A stretch of 8,276 nucleotides of DNA, taken from Gammaproteobacteria bacterium. GTDB lineage: Bacteria > Pseudomonadota > Gammaproteobacteria > Methylococcales > Methylomonadaceae. Location: contig JAJRWJ010000371.1 of the NCBI GenBank assembly GCA_024276805.1, forward strand, positions 1 to 8,276, read 5' to 3'. The notes beneath the pieces were generated by a model. The model was given only the letters and a program-made list of their open reading frames with translations. It searched no databases and was not told the DNA's origin. Positions 1-6,630 of this stretch are shown piece by piece. The translations under genes and the position numbers were made by a program. Every line of letters begins with the position of its first letter. The stretch's first letter is position 1.

Positions 1-636
1 ACCGAAGCCACCCAGGGCGATGGCGTAATAGATCTCACGGCCGACGATGGCGGGCGGGTAGATCGCGGCCACGGCGACGCTGCCCAGCAGGGGTGAAAGC
101 AGCAGCGTGACAAACAACACCAGGTATTTGAACTTGCGGCTCATTCGGCGCTGGCCGGTGTGGAGGCCGATATTGCGTAGCCAAGTCCCGAGGGTGGTAT
201 TGAGCTCATAGAGGAAGTTGGCGGGGCAGATCCAGCCACAGAAGAAGCGCCCGAAAAGCAGGGTCAGGCCGATGGGAATCAGGGCGGTCAGCAGAAAGGG
301 CCAAAGCAATTTTCCACTGGCGGCGATCTGCCCGGCAAACGCAAGCGGGTCGCTCAGGTTGAGGCCGAACAGTCGTCCTGACCAGGTGGTGCCCTTAAGC
401 AGATCCAGGTCATTTTCGGGGTCGCTGACAAAGGGTGCGCTCAGTGTTTCCATGCTGTCGTAGATTATTTTTTCCAAGGGGTAGAGCAGATCGTAAGCGT
501 GGGCGGCGATATAGGTCTGGTAGAGGTGCAGAAACGGAATCAGCACCAGCATCAGGAACACCACACTCAGGCTCAGCCAGCGCAGCTTGTTCAGGTGGCG
601 CCAGAGACAGAAGGATTTGGAGTCGGGTGATGTCAT
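1..636 (-). CDS. napH: NapH-type quinol dehydrogenase membrane subunit (C-terminus cut by window edge)
   Basis: The first 212 codons of an integral-membrane iron-sulfur protein; the gene runs off the left edge. Hydrophobic segments are seen near residues 19-40, 110-130 and 170-195, with another starting near 203. The motif GRFFCGWICPAN (Cys133 and Cys137, a CxxxCP motif) matches the first such motif of NapH/NosR/MauN-type proteins. The stretch LSDPLAFAGQIAASGKL before it resembles the equivalent NapH segment. Known role of the family: with NapG it oxidises quinol and passes electrons to periplasmic nitrate reductase. The second CxxxCP motif and the cytoplasmic 4Fe-4S domain expected in the roughly 290-residue family lie outside the window. 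The start ATG lies 13 bp after the napG stop with no clear Shine-Dalgarno sequence, suggesting translational coupling. Family assignment is firm; the quinone type cannot be judged. Confidence 0.87.
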   Translation of the reverse strand, partial: MTSPDSKSFCLWRHLNKLRWLSLSVVFLMLVLIPFLHLYQTYIAAHAYDLLYPLEKIIYDSMETLSAPFVSDPENDLDLLKGTTWSGRLFGLNLSDPLAFAGQIAASGKLLWPFLLTALIPIGLTLLFGRFFCGWICPANFLYELNTTLGTWLRNIGLHTGQRRMSRKFKYLVLFVTLLLSPLLGSVAVAAIYPPAIVGREIYYAIALGGFG

Positions 637-649
637 GACGTTACCGTTC

Positions 650-1225
650 TCAGCTATGGTGGGGGATGATTCTGATAGCCTGGGGAATCTGGATACATGA
701 GCGCTCACACAGGCCGCAACCCACACAGGCCTCGGAGACGTGGGGCTGTTCCAGCATGCCGACACGCAGGGCGATATCCGGTAACGGGCAGGCGCGGTAA
801 CACACACCACAGGTCTTTCCCTGGAAAGACAGGCACAGTGTCTCGTCTACGCGTGCCTGACCCATGTCGACCTTGGCCATCACGTCTTCTGCCGTGCGGG
901 TGATTTTTGGAATCGCCCCGGTGGGGCAGACATCACCGCATTTCATGCACAGGATGCAGGCCTGTTCCCTCGGTGTGATATAGGGGGTGTCCAGGGAGGC
1001 GGCGCCGTTTTCCATACCGAAGAACTTGATGGCACGGTTGGGGCATGTCTGGCCGCAGAGGCCGCAGCGGATGCAGTGGTCGAGAAATTCGGCCTCATCG
1101 TGCGCCCCGGGGGGACGTAAATAGCGTTGTCCACCCCGTTGTACTGCGGCGCTGGTTGTGGTTAATGGCAGCAGGGAGGCGGCCGTCCCGGCAATGGCAT
1201 AACCAAGAAAGGCGCGTCTCTTCAT
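650..1225 (-). CDS. napG: NapG/MauM-type ferredoxin with four [4Fe-4S] clusters, Tat-exported
   Basis: Starts MKRRAFLGYAIAG, a twin-arginine (RRxFL) signal followed by a hydrophobic stretch, so it is probably exported folded to the periplasm or held by an N-terminal anchor. Four Cys groups follow: CIRCGLCGQTCP, CILCMKCGDVCP, a third with a longer first gap (CLSFQGKTCGVCYRACP), and CVGCGLCERSC. This is the four-cluster layout of NapG. At about 191 residues it is shorter than E. coli NapG (about 231). Known role: relays electrons from NapH towards the periplasmic reductase. A start three codons upstream (1234) is possible, but its GGA abuts the ATG; the start used here has GGA about 9 nt upstream and leaves the Tat arginines at the N-terminus. 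napH follows after 13 bp. A hairpin separates it from the NapA-like gene upstream, so its dose may be set apart from the catalytic subunit. Confidence 0.9.
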   Translation of the reverse strand: MKRRAFLGYAIAGTAASLLPLTTTSAAVQRGGQRYLRPPGAHDEAEFLDHCIRCGLCGQTCPNRAIKFFGMENGAASLDTPYITPREQACILCMKCGDVCPTGAIPKITRTAEDVMAKVDMGQARVDETLCLSFQGKTCGVCYRACPLPDIALRVGMLEQPHVSEACVGCGLCERSCIQIPQAIRIIPHHS

Positions 1226-1298
1226 AGTCACCATTCCAAGATAGGTAATTGCTCCAGCATCATTTTTTCACGGTTCACAGCTACTGAGTCGGTTGAGG

Positions 1299-1336
1299 AA
1301 AAAATGGCGCCTTTTATTTTGTAAAAGGCGCCATTT
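1299..1336 (-). terminator. Hairpin terminator or attenuator between napA-like gene and napG
   Basis: A perfect 15-bp inverted repeat (1302-1316 pairing with 1322-1336, core GGCGCC) with a 5-nt loop. On the minus strand it is followed by a run of six T (1304-1299, half of it within the stem). It begins 39 nt after the napA stop and ends about 70 bp before napG. This has the shape of a Rho-independent terminator reading in the operon direction. On the plus strand the T-run is only three bases, so plus-strand termination is unlikely. Since napG and napH follow on the same strand without an obvious own promoter, partial read-through or 3'-end stabilisation of the upstream message is the likely role (inference). 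Confidence 0.8.
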
Positions 1337-1375
1337 GAGGTTGCTTCCTTTTCTCCATCATTGGATTGATTTCAA

Positions 1376-4069
1376 TCATACTTTTTCGATGCGACAGGCC
1401 AGCTTCTTGAAATCCACTTGGCCGGAGACAACGTCCCAAACGCGGCTGGAAGTGGCATTCACCAGCCATTTGTTTTTGCGCGGATCGGCACTGTCGGCCA
1501 CCGATAGATTCCACGGACTGAACACATAACCGCGCGGCACCGAGTTACGCGCCGGCCGCACCAGACTGTTGGTGCCTACTTGGGCTTTCGCCTCGAAGTG
1601 GCCCCGGCGGGTCACCAGCCGCACCTTGTCGCCATCTTCGATGCCGAGTTCTTGTGCATCTTTGGGATGTATTTCGACGTACATCTCCGGTACTAGGCGA
1701 CGGGTAGTGGGGCTGCGGTTGGACTTGGCGGTGTGGAAGTGCTCGTACACGATACCCAGTCCCAGCCAGTAGGGGTACTTGTCCAGGGGTATTTCCGATA
1801 CCGGCCTGCCGCGGTATCCCGCATCGGGCAGGTCCGGCGTCAGGGCCATGTCGCGGGCCTTTTTCAGCAGATCGATATGATCGATAGTGTACAGGCCTTC
1901 CTTATGGCCGAATTCCATCAGTTGCTTGGTAATCTCCTCGCGCTGGCTGTAATCCTGCTGGACGAACTTGAAGTGCATCTTGCCGTCCTTGGTGCGGAAG
2001 TTGCCATAGGGCTTGTCTTTCCAGTTGCCTTCCTGCCCCATGTAACGGCGCTTGGTGCCACCGGCCTTGGCGATCTCATAGGTAGGCGCAGGCCACTGGA
2101 TGCCCCGCAGTTGACGGATCTGCTCATAGGGACTCAGCTTGTCCTTCTTCTCCACCGCAAGGATGCCGGTGAGGTCGGTGTCGGTGCCCTCGGAAGCCTT
2201 GATGATGTCGCGGAATATCTCCTCGGTATCGTAAGTGCCATCGGGCATCTTCCCCCAGGGAAAGATCTTTTTCACATCCAGGCCGAGTATTTCACCGATC
2301 TCCTTGCCCTTGTCAATCACCATGTCCAGATCGGAATGACAGCCGGGAGGCGGTTCAGCGGCCTTGTCGACGACATAGATGCGGCGCTCGGAGTTGATGT
2401 AGATGCCCTGTACTTCACCCCAGGTCGCGGCCGGAAAAATGACGTCGGCGTACAGGTTGTTGGGGGCATGGCGGTAGATTTCCTGCACGATATTGAAGGT
2501 CTTCATCAATGCCGCACGCACCAGTTTGTTCGTGTCGGGCAAGTCGATATGGGTGGCGTAGACGAAGAACATGGCCTTGACGTCCCCCTTCTGTGCCCGT
2601 TCCATCATGCCCACCGCAAAGCCGGGGTTCTCGGAGTTCATCGCCGTACGCAGGTTTTCTTCCGGTACGCCCCAGGCTTTGGCTATTTTGAAGCGATGCT
2701 TTTTATTCTTCAATGGCTCATTGAAGGGCAGACGGTCAGTGAGGCCGCCGGTAAAGCGTTCGCCCATGGCATTGGGCTGCCCGGTCATGGAGAAGGGGCC
2801 GCAGCCGGGCTTGGCCAGGTTTCCGGTCAAGCTGCACAGGTTGATAATGGCAATGACGTTGTGCTGACCATGGATGTGCTGGTTATAGCCGATACCCCAC
2901 ATGATGATCGGACCACCATGACCGATGCCCTTCGGGTCTGCCTTGGCACGCTTCAGGCGCTTGCGCGTGGCGTCGGCATAGTAAGCGGCCACCTTGCGGA
3001 TCAGTTCGGGTGTCACCTCCTCGGAACCCATGCGATCCTGCACCTGTTCCGGGCTGTAATCCTTCAGCACGCCCTCGGTGTATTCCTGCCAGCCAGTGGT
3101 ACTGGCCTTCATGAAGTCCCAGTCGATGACATCGGGATGATCCTTGAGCAGCACATGCGCCATGGCATTCAGGAAGCTGATATCGCCGTTCAGAATGGGA
3201 ACATGGATGGAGTTGTCAGGATTGATGTCACGGTAGCCCTGTACTGTGCCGGTGTTACGGGGTTCCACGACAACCGTGGGGATGTCGTTCTTCTTTTTGT
3301 GGTCCGCGATGCGCCAGAAGATAATCGGATGCGCCTCGCGGGCGTTGTGACCGAAGTTCATCACCATGTCACTGAGTTCGAGATCCTCATAGGACAGCGG
3401 TGGCGTATCCGATCCCAGGGTCTTGAAGTAGGCCGTCACCGCCGAGGTCATACACATGCGTGCATTGGCCTCGATGGTATTCGAACCCAGAATACCCTTC
3501 ATGAACAGGTTCTCAAGATACTGACCTTCGAGGGTAAGCTGCCCGGAGCCATACAGGCCAATGGAATTGCCGGTGTATTTTTTTGCGAAGTGGGCGAGTT
3601 TGTGCGCCACCATCATTGAGGCCTCATGATAGGGCACGCGCACGAAGTGCTCTTCAGCGAATGAACCCTTGGTCTTGCTGATGTACTCCATGTTGCCGTG
3701 TCCGGGCTTGCCCCATTCCTCCCAGACGTCCTTGCGCACATAGGAATCACCCTCCATCCGATCCACATAAATGGGTTCGGCGGCTGTCAGTCCCTTGATG
3801 CATTGCAGGCCTTTATTGGTGGGGTGGTCCTTGTCGGGGCGCATGGAGACAATCTTGCCATTCTCCACCTGGATCACCGTTCCGCAGCCCACGCCACAGT
3901 AGGGGCAGGCCGCCAGGGCGGTGGTGCGATTGAGGCTTGCTTCCGGTTTTGCCGGTGCGGCCTCCAGTTCGGGATTGTTGGAGACGAAAAGCCCGGCGCC
4001 GGCGGCGGAGCCGGTGATGAATGCGCTTCCCTTGAGGAAGCTGCGACGAGAAATTTTATTCCGTTTCAT
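1376..4069 (-). CDS. napA: NapA-like periplasmic molybdopterin oxidoreductase (probable nitrate reductase catalytic subunit)
   Basis: 897 residues, longer than typical NapA (about 830). A textbook Tat signal (SRRSFLKG, residues 7-14) is followed by the 4Fe-4S motif CPYCGVGC...CIKG (Cys55, 58, 62, 90; Lys92 in the usual electron-relay position). NARMCMTSAV carries Cys206, the expected Mo ligand of the Nap/Nas/formate dehydrogenase branch. The molybdopterin-binding part includes GCGPFSMTGQPNA (about 422-434), and the C-terminal dinucleotide-binding domain contains YEHFHTA and ends VDFKKLACRIEKV, close to the NapA terminus. Start: GGAG 6 nt upstream of the ATG, which lies 3 bp after the stop of the diheme cytochrome gene, so the two are coupled. 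Odd points: NQHIHG where characterised NapA proteins have NQHTRG, and GQPNAMGERFTGG, which looks more like assimilatory NasA or formate dehydrogenases. Role inferred: periplasmic nitrate reduction to nitrite. A related oxyanion substrate cannot be excluded. Confidence 0.85.
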   Translation of the reverse strand: MKRNKISRRSFLKGSAFITGSAAGAGLFVSNNPELEAAPAKPEASLNRTTALAACPYCGVGCGTVIQVENGKIVSMRPDKDHPTNKGLQCIKGLTAAEPIYVDRMEGDSYVRKDVWEEWGKPGHGNMEYISKTKGSFAEEHFVRVPYHEASMMVAHKLAHFAKKYTGNSIGLYGSGQLTLEGQYLENLFMKGILGSNTIEANARMCMTSAVTAYFKTLGSDTPPLSYEDLELSDMVMNFGHNAREAHPIIFWRIADHKKKNDIPTVVVEPRNTGTVQGYRDINPDNSIHVPILNGDISFLNAMAHVLLKDHPDVIDWDFMKASTTGWQEYTEGVLKDYSPEQVQDRMGSEEVTPELIRKVAAYYADATRKRLKRAKADPKGIGHGGPIIMWGIGYNQHIHGQHNVIAIINLCSLTGNLAKPGCGPFSMTGQPNAMGERFTGGLTDRLPFNEPLKNKKHRFKIAKAWGVPEENLRTAMNSENPGFAVGMMERAQKGDVKAMFFVYATHIDLPDTNKLVRAALMKTFNIVQEIYRHAPNNLYADVIFPAATWGEVQGIYINSERRIYVVDKAAEPPPGCHSDLDMVIDKGKEIGEILGLDVKKIFPWGKMPDGTYDTEEIFRDIIKASEGTDTDLTGILAVEKKDKLSPYEQIRQLRGIQWPAPTYEIAKAGGTKRRYMGQEGNWKDKPYGNFRTKDGKMHFKFVQQDYSQREEITKQLMEFGHKEGLYTIDHIDLLKKARDMALTPDLPDAGYRGRPVSEIPLDKYPYWLGLGIVYEHFHTAKSNRSPTTRRLVPEMYVEIHPKDAQELGIEDGDKVRLVTRRGHFEAKAQVGTNSLVRPARNSVPRGYVFSPWNLSVADSADPRKNKWLVNATSSRVWDVVSGQVDFKKLACRIEKV

Positions 4070-4072
4070 AAT

Positions 4073-4759
4073 CTACTCCACAGTCGGTAAATGGGTTTGC
4101 AGGCTGCGGAGATAGACAATGATATCGTCTATCTCACGATCGCCCAGGTCTGCCAGACCAGCCGTCGGGCCCTGGAAACCGTACATGGGTGTATTGGAAC
4201 GCCCCCTCTTGGTGGTCTCGCGGATGAATCCATCGGAGGCCTTGCTGAGGAAACCGCTTTTACCGATCGCGGTACCGGAGCCACCGGCCTCATAACCCTC
4301 GCCCGCCATGCCGTGGCAGGTCGAGCAGATTTGCTCATACCACTGCTTACCAAGCCGCGGATCACCAAAGGCATCTGGCTGCTTGTCGACCTCGGCGGCA
4401 CGGTTAGGGAGTGTTTCATAAGAGCGAAGGTAGGCGACGATGGCCTGGACGCCTGATGTCCCCAATATATTGAACGCCAACATGCTGGTGCCATCCCGTC
4501 CATCGCGGATGGTCTCGATCAGGAATTTATCGGTTGCAGTACTGAGCAGCTCCTTATTCGTCAAAGACGGTGCGACACCAACCTGTCCGATGCCGCTCTC
4601 CTGATGGCAGAAGATGCAGTTCTCCTCATAGAGCTGTTTTCCCATCTTGATTGATGCGCTCTCGGCTGCAGAAACAACGGTGGCCGAGAATGAGATCCCC
4701 AATAAGACGACTAACAGAGCCAACTGATTAGTCCCTTGGAATAGTCGTAGTGCTTGCAT
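4073..4759 (-). CDS. Periplasmic diheme class I cytochrome c (c4-like), partner of the NapA-like enzyme
   Basis: 228 residues with a Sec signal peptide (hydrophobic core about 12-30, likely cleavage after VSA). Two similar cytochrome c domains follow, with haem sites CIFCH (48-52) and CSTCH (145-149). Each is followed by a probable Met axial ligand: Met93 in GTSMLAF and Met192 in NTPMYGF. This is the two-domain, His/Met layout of cytochrome c4-like carriers and not the small bis-His NapB. It is the first gene of the operon and sits 3 bp before the NapA-like gene, so it very likely exchanges electrons with that enzyme (inference). Start: AAAGGAGG 8 nt upstream of this ATG. An ATG 4 bp further upstream is out of frame and opens only a short frame. 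Transcription probably starts from the FNR-type promoter about 100 bp upstream. Confidence 0.9.
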   Translation of the reverse strand: MQALRLFQGTNQLALLVVLLGISFSATVVSAAESASIKMGKQLYEENCIFCHQESGIGQVGVAPSLTNKELLSTATDKFLIETIRDGRDGTSMLAFNILGTSGVQAIVAYLRSYETLPNRAAEVDKQPDAFGDPRLGKQWYEQICSTCHGMAGEGYEAGGSGTAIGKSGFLSKASDGFIRETTKRGRSNTPMYGFQGPTAGLADLGDREIDDIIVYLRSLQTHLPTVE

Positions 4760-4767
4760 ACATTACT

Positions 4768-4775
4768 CCTCCTTT
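4768..4775 (-). promoter_or_regulatory. Strong Shine-Dalgarno site of the diheme cytochrome gene
   Basis: The minus strand reads AAAGGAGG, a near-complete match to the anti-Shine-Dalgarno sequence. It lies 8 nt before the ATG at 4759 and only 4 nt before the out-of-frame ATG at 4763, so it decides for the former. Confidence 0.8.
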
Positions 4776-4815
4776 GAATTTGTCATGGTAACGATGCGAA
4801 TGCATGTAGAAACAA

Positions 4816-4861
4816 TACCCAGTTAATTAGCTATATTTCTCTACACATAGTTGTCTGGGTA
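4816..4861 (-). promoter_or_regulatory. Possible 5'-terminal hairpin in the leader of the nap-like operon
   Basis: TACCCAG (minus strand 4861-4855) is complementary to CTGGGTA (4822-4816). An inner helix CTATG/TATAG (4850-4846 with 4835-4831, one G-U pair) nests inside. If transcription starts near 4861, as the promoter geometry suggests, this structure would sit at the very 5' end of a roughly 100-nt leader. A role in mRNA stability or in control of translation is inference; the outer stem is only 7 bp and the two helices are separated by unpaired bases. Confidence 0.35.
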
Positions 4862-4868
4862 ATGCGTG

Positions 4869-4874
4869 ATCATA
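4869..4874 (-). promoter_or_regulatory. -10 element of the nap-like operon promoter
   Basis: TATGAT on the minus strand matches five of six bases of TATAAT. It predicts a start of transcription near 4861. No good -35 hexamer is present at the usual distance, as expected for a promoter where an activator of the FNR family replaces the -35 contact. An overlapping TAATAT (4872-4877) is a weaker alternative. Confidence 0.55.
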
Positions 4875-4895
4875 TTAGGGAGAAGATATAATTCA

Positions 4896-4909
4896 TTGAT
4901 CCTCGTCAA
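4896..4909 (-). promoter_or_regulatory. FNR/Anr/DNR-type operator
   Basis: TTGATCCTCGTCAA on the plus strand matches nine of the ten defined bases of the FNR-family box (TTGAT-N4-ATCAA); read in extended form it is the symmetric ATTGA-N6-TCAAT. Its centre lies at 4902.5, about 41.5 bp upstream of the start predicted from the TATGAT element, the classic class II activator position. This predicts activation of the diheme cytochrome and napA-like genes under low oxygen or by a nitric-oxide-responsive CRP/FNR regulator. The site is palindromic, so the strand given is that of the operon served. Confidence 0.7.
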
Positions 4910-4910
4910 T

Positions 4911-5520
4911 CATGCCGCGAGTATCTAACTGGTAATTAGGTAAACAGATTTGTTAATCAGTAAGTCATATGATGGAGTCATATTCTTGTAGTAAGTGAAT
5001 GCCTGCCGAATTCAATTTGAAGGAGGGATGAATGATGCGAGGGTTGGATGGCTTAAATGTGCACAAGAACTGTATTGGTCATCAGTATAGACGAAAGGAG
5101 GAGTCAGCATTGAAAATGCAGAAAAAATAGTAAATTGTTACCCAATGTCTGATGATTTTGCTAGTAGACCCCGGTATTATTGCTGACTGATATGAGGATA
5201 GTGCGTGTGATGGGAAGGGTGTTTGTTAGTTAATTAACCTACTTTTTGTTAGCGAGGCGCGGAGGTCGGACAATGAGGCGGGGCCTATTGGCAATGTTTC
5301 GTAATGACGGGATGGGATGTTCAGAAGAAAGTTCGTATTTTGCCAATAGATAGCATCAAATAATTACACATTAACATGAAGAATACAGTCCTAATTCGGT
5401 CATTTATTCTAGTTATTGGGCGGGTTAGGTTTAGATACTGAAGTATTGCGCCATATTTCCCGGTTTTGTTGATTTCTCCGTGTTTTTTCTCAATCAATGT
5501 GGCTTGTTTCTCGCCGTATC
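4911..5520. other. AT-rich intergenic stretch without a convincing gene
   Basis: About 610 bp between the FNR box and the end of the barrel-protein gene. No frame shows a recognisable protein. On the plus strand three Shine-Dalgarno-like sites occur: AAGGAGGG at 5020-5027, AGGAGG at 5097-5102 and GGAGG at 5261-5265. The first precedes a 32-codon frame (5032-5130) and the third a 26-codon frame (5273-5353). An 8-bp direct repeat AGTCATAT (4963-4970 and 4976-4983) and a 10-bp palindrome GTTAATTAAC (5229-5238) are also present. A GC-rich patch near 5251-5285 contrasts with its surroundings. No clear terminator follows the barrel-protein gene. The stretch may hold decayed genes or a small transcript; nothing here proves either. 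Confidence 0.5.
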
Positions 5521-6537
5521 CTAGAACACTAACTGCCAACCAACCGTTAGCTGGCGGTCTAATTCGAGTTGAGGTCCGTCAAGATTCTGGTATAGTGGAA
5601 AACCGACTTCAAGGGACAATCTATTGCCTTGTAATTCTCCTTCTTCTGCAATCAGGTCAATACCCAGCTGCAGATCGACCCTGTCACCACCACGTAAATC
5701 CGTACGGCTGGTTGGTAGCATTATTGGGTTTAACTCAGGACTTCCACCGTGTATATTTCCCCATTTCTTGCCATTGACGCTGAGTGATGCGCTTACATAA
5801 CGACTAATATTACGTGCGCCCCATAGGGAAAGGCTGTATTCGTTCCCTAGCCGATATTCATTGTTATTCTTGCCTAGACGAAGGGTGGCCTTGAGTTGAC
5901 TCCCCCAAGCCCAACTACCTCGCTGATCAGCATAGGCAATACCCGGCAACAAATCATATGTGCCGGATCCCAGCTGCATTGGATAAGGTAATTTTTGTTT
6001 TATTCCAGCGGGCGTATCAGCTCGCTCGTCGATTGATCCAACAGGAAGGTTGACGCCGAGATTTAGTAAAGTTTTTCGATTGCCCTGTTCATGTAGTGTA
6101 TAGATTCCAGACAATTCTATATCACCAACACCTTCAGATTCGGTAGTAAACTCTAAGCCCATGCGGTTGACATGATCCATCGATATCAATTTATAAGGAA
6201 TCATTCCCATTATCATGAGCTTGTCGGTTACCCCGTACATCAAGCCAAACATGTGCATCTGCGTGGTCATTTCCGTAGGCGATACCATAAAGTCGTTCAG
6301 CACTTGTGCAGTACTGACTTCATTACTGCCATCACGATTACCCTCCATATGCATAGTGTTGTAACTGTAGGAGAACATCCACCCATCTTGCTTGTGAGAA
6401 TGATCATCCATCACATCAATCGGGCTATATAAATAATTTGTATGATTATGATGTTTGTGGTGAGAGTCTTGCGCAAATGCATACTTTGAAACAAGCACCA
6501 TGCAAAATATCGGCAATACTCTTATGATTTTTCTCAT
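5521..6537 (-). CDS. His-rich outer-membrane beta-barrel protein of the uncharacterised 'transporter' type
   Basis: 338 residues with a Sec signal peptide (residues 1-22, cleavage after AFA). A His-rich mature N-terminus follows (HHKHHNH at 27-32, then DDHSHK), and then a region rich in Met and His (TMHMEGNRDG, MTTQMHMFGLMYG). The rest alternates polar and hydrophobic residues, with Gly and aromatics as in outer-membrane strands, and the chain ends in Phe (VGWQLVF), the usual barrel end signal. Motifs such as GNRDG, MHMFGLMYGVTDKL, LPYPMQLGSGTYDLLPG and GPQLELD recall a conserved family that databases call only 'transporter' and that often sits near copper or multicopper-oxidase genes (recollection, not a search). 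Start: GGAAG 6 nt before the ATG. It is a separate unit, since a terminator ends the oxidase operon upstream; its promoter must lie in 6538-6630, which is AT-rich with only weak -10 and -35 candidates. More AT-rich than its neighbours, perhaps acquired. The substrate is unknown. Confidence 0.85.
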   Translation of the reverse strand: MRKIIRVLPIFCMVLVSKYAFAQDSHHKHHNHTNYLYSPIDVMDDHSHKQDGWMFSYSYNTMHMEGNRDGSNEVSTAQVLNDFMVSPTEMTTQMHMFGLMYGVTDKLMIMGMIPYKLISMDHVNRMGLEFTTESEGVGDIELSGIYTLHEQGNRKTLLNLGVNLPVGSIDERADTPAGIKQKLPYPMQLGSGTYDLLPGIAYADQRGSWAWGSQLKATLRLGKNNNEYRLGNEYSLSLWGARNISRYVSASLSVNGKKWGNIHGGSPELNPIMLPTSRTDLRGGDRVDLQLGIDLIAEEGELQGNRLSLEVGFPLYQNLDGPQLELDRQLTVGWQLVF

Positions 6538-6630
6538 TTTCTACTTCCGTTAGTTACAAAGCAGTGCATAGGGTACATTTATCGAATAAAGTCATGTTCT
6601 GATTTATCATTGTTTATAGAGTTAGTCCAC

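Noticed and set aside
218..903. Several plus-strand frames of 67-81 codons opposite napH and napG
   Set aside because: Arg/Pro/Ser-rich low-information translations opposite Cys-motif genes; shadows of the coding strand.
1364..1377. Palindrome GATTGATTTCAATC at the end of the napA-like gene, resembling an FNR box
   Set aside because: The half-sites are only 2 bp apart, unlike the FNR spacing, and it overlaps a stop codon with no promoter nearby.
1733..3619. A 628-codon open frame on the plus strand, antisense to the NapA-like gene
   Set aside because: The opposite strand encodes a full, family-matching enzyme with all motifs. The antisense frame has no recognisable domain and is a by-product of the codon bias of the real gene.
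3698..4456. Plus-strand frames of 121 and 130 codons antisense to the napA start and the diheme cytochrome
   Set aside because: Both lie fully opposite well-supported genes and contain no domain or start signal of their own.
4073..4759. NapB as identity of the diheme cytochrome
   Set aside because: It has two similar class I domains with Met ligands and 228 residues; NapB is smaller and uses bis-His haems.
4963..4983. Direct repeat AGTCATAT with a 13-bp period, as a possible second operator
   Set aside because: Short, AT-rich, spacing not a multiple of a helical turn, and no known regulator consensus matches; kept only as a note in the intergenic entry.
5321..5539. A 72-codon minus-strand frame after the barrel-protein gene
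   Set aside because: It begins with TTG, has no ribosome site, overlaps the end of the barrel gene, lies in AT-rich DNA and resembles no family I know.
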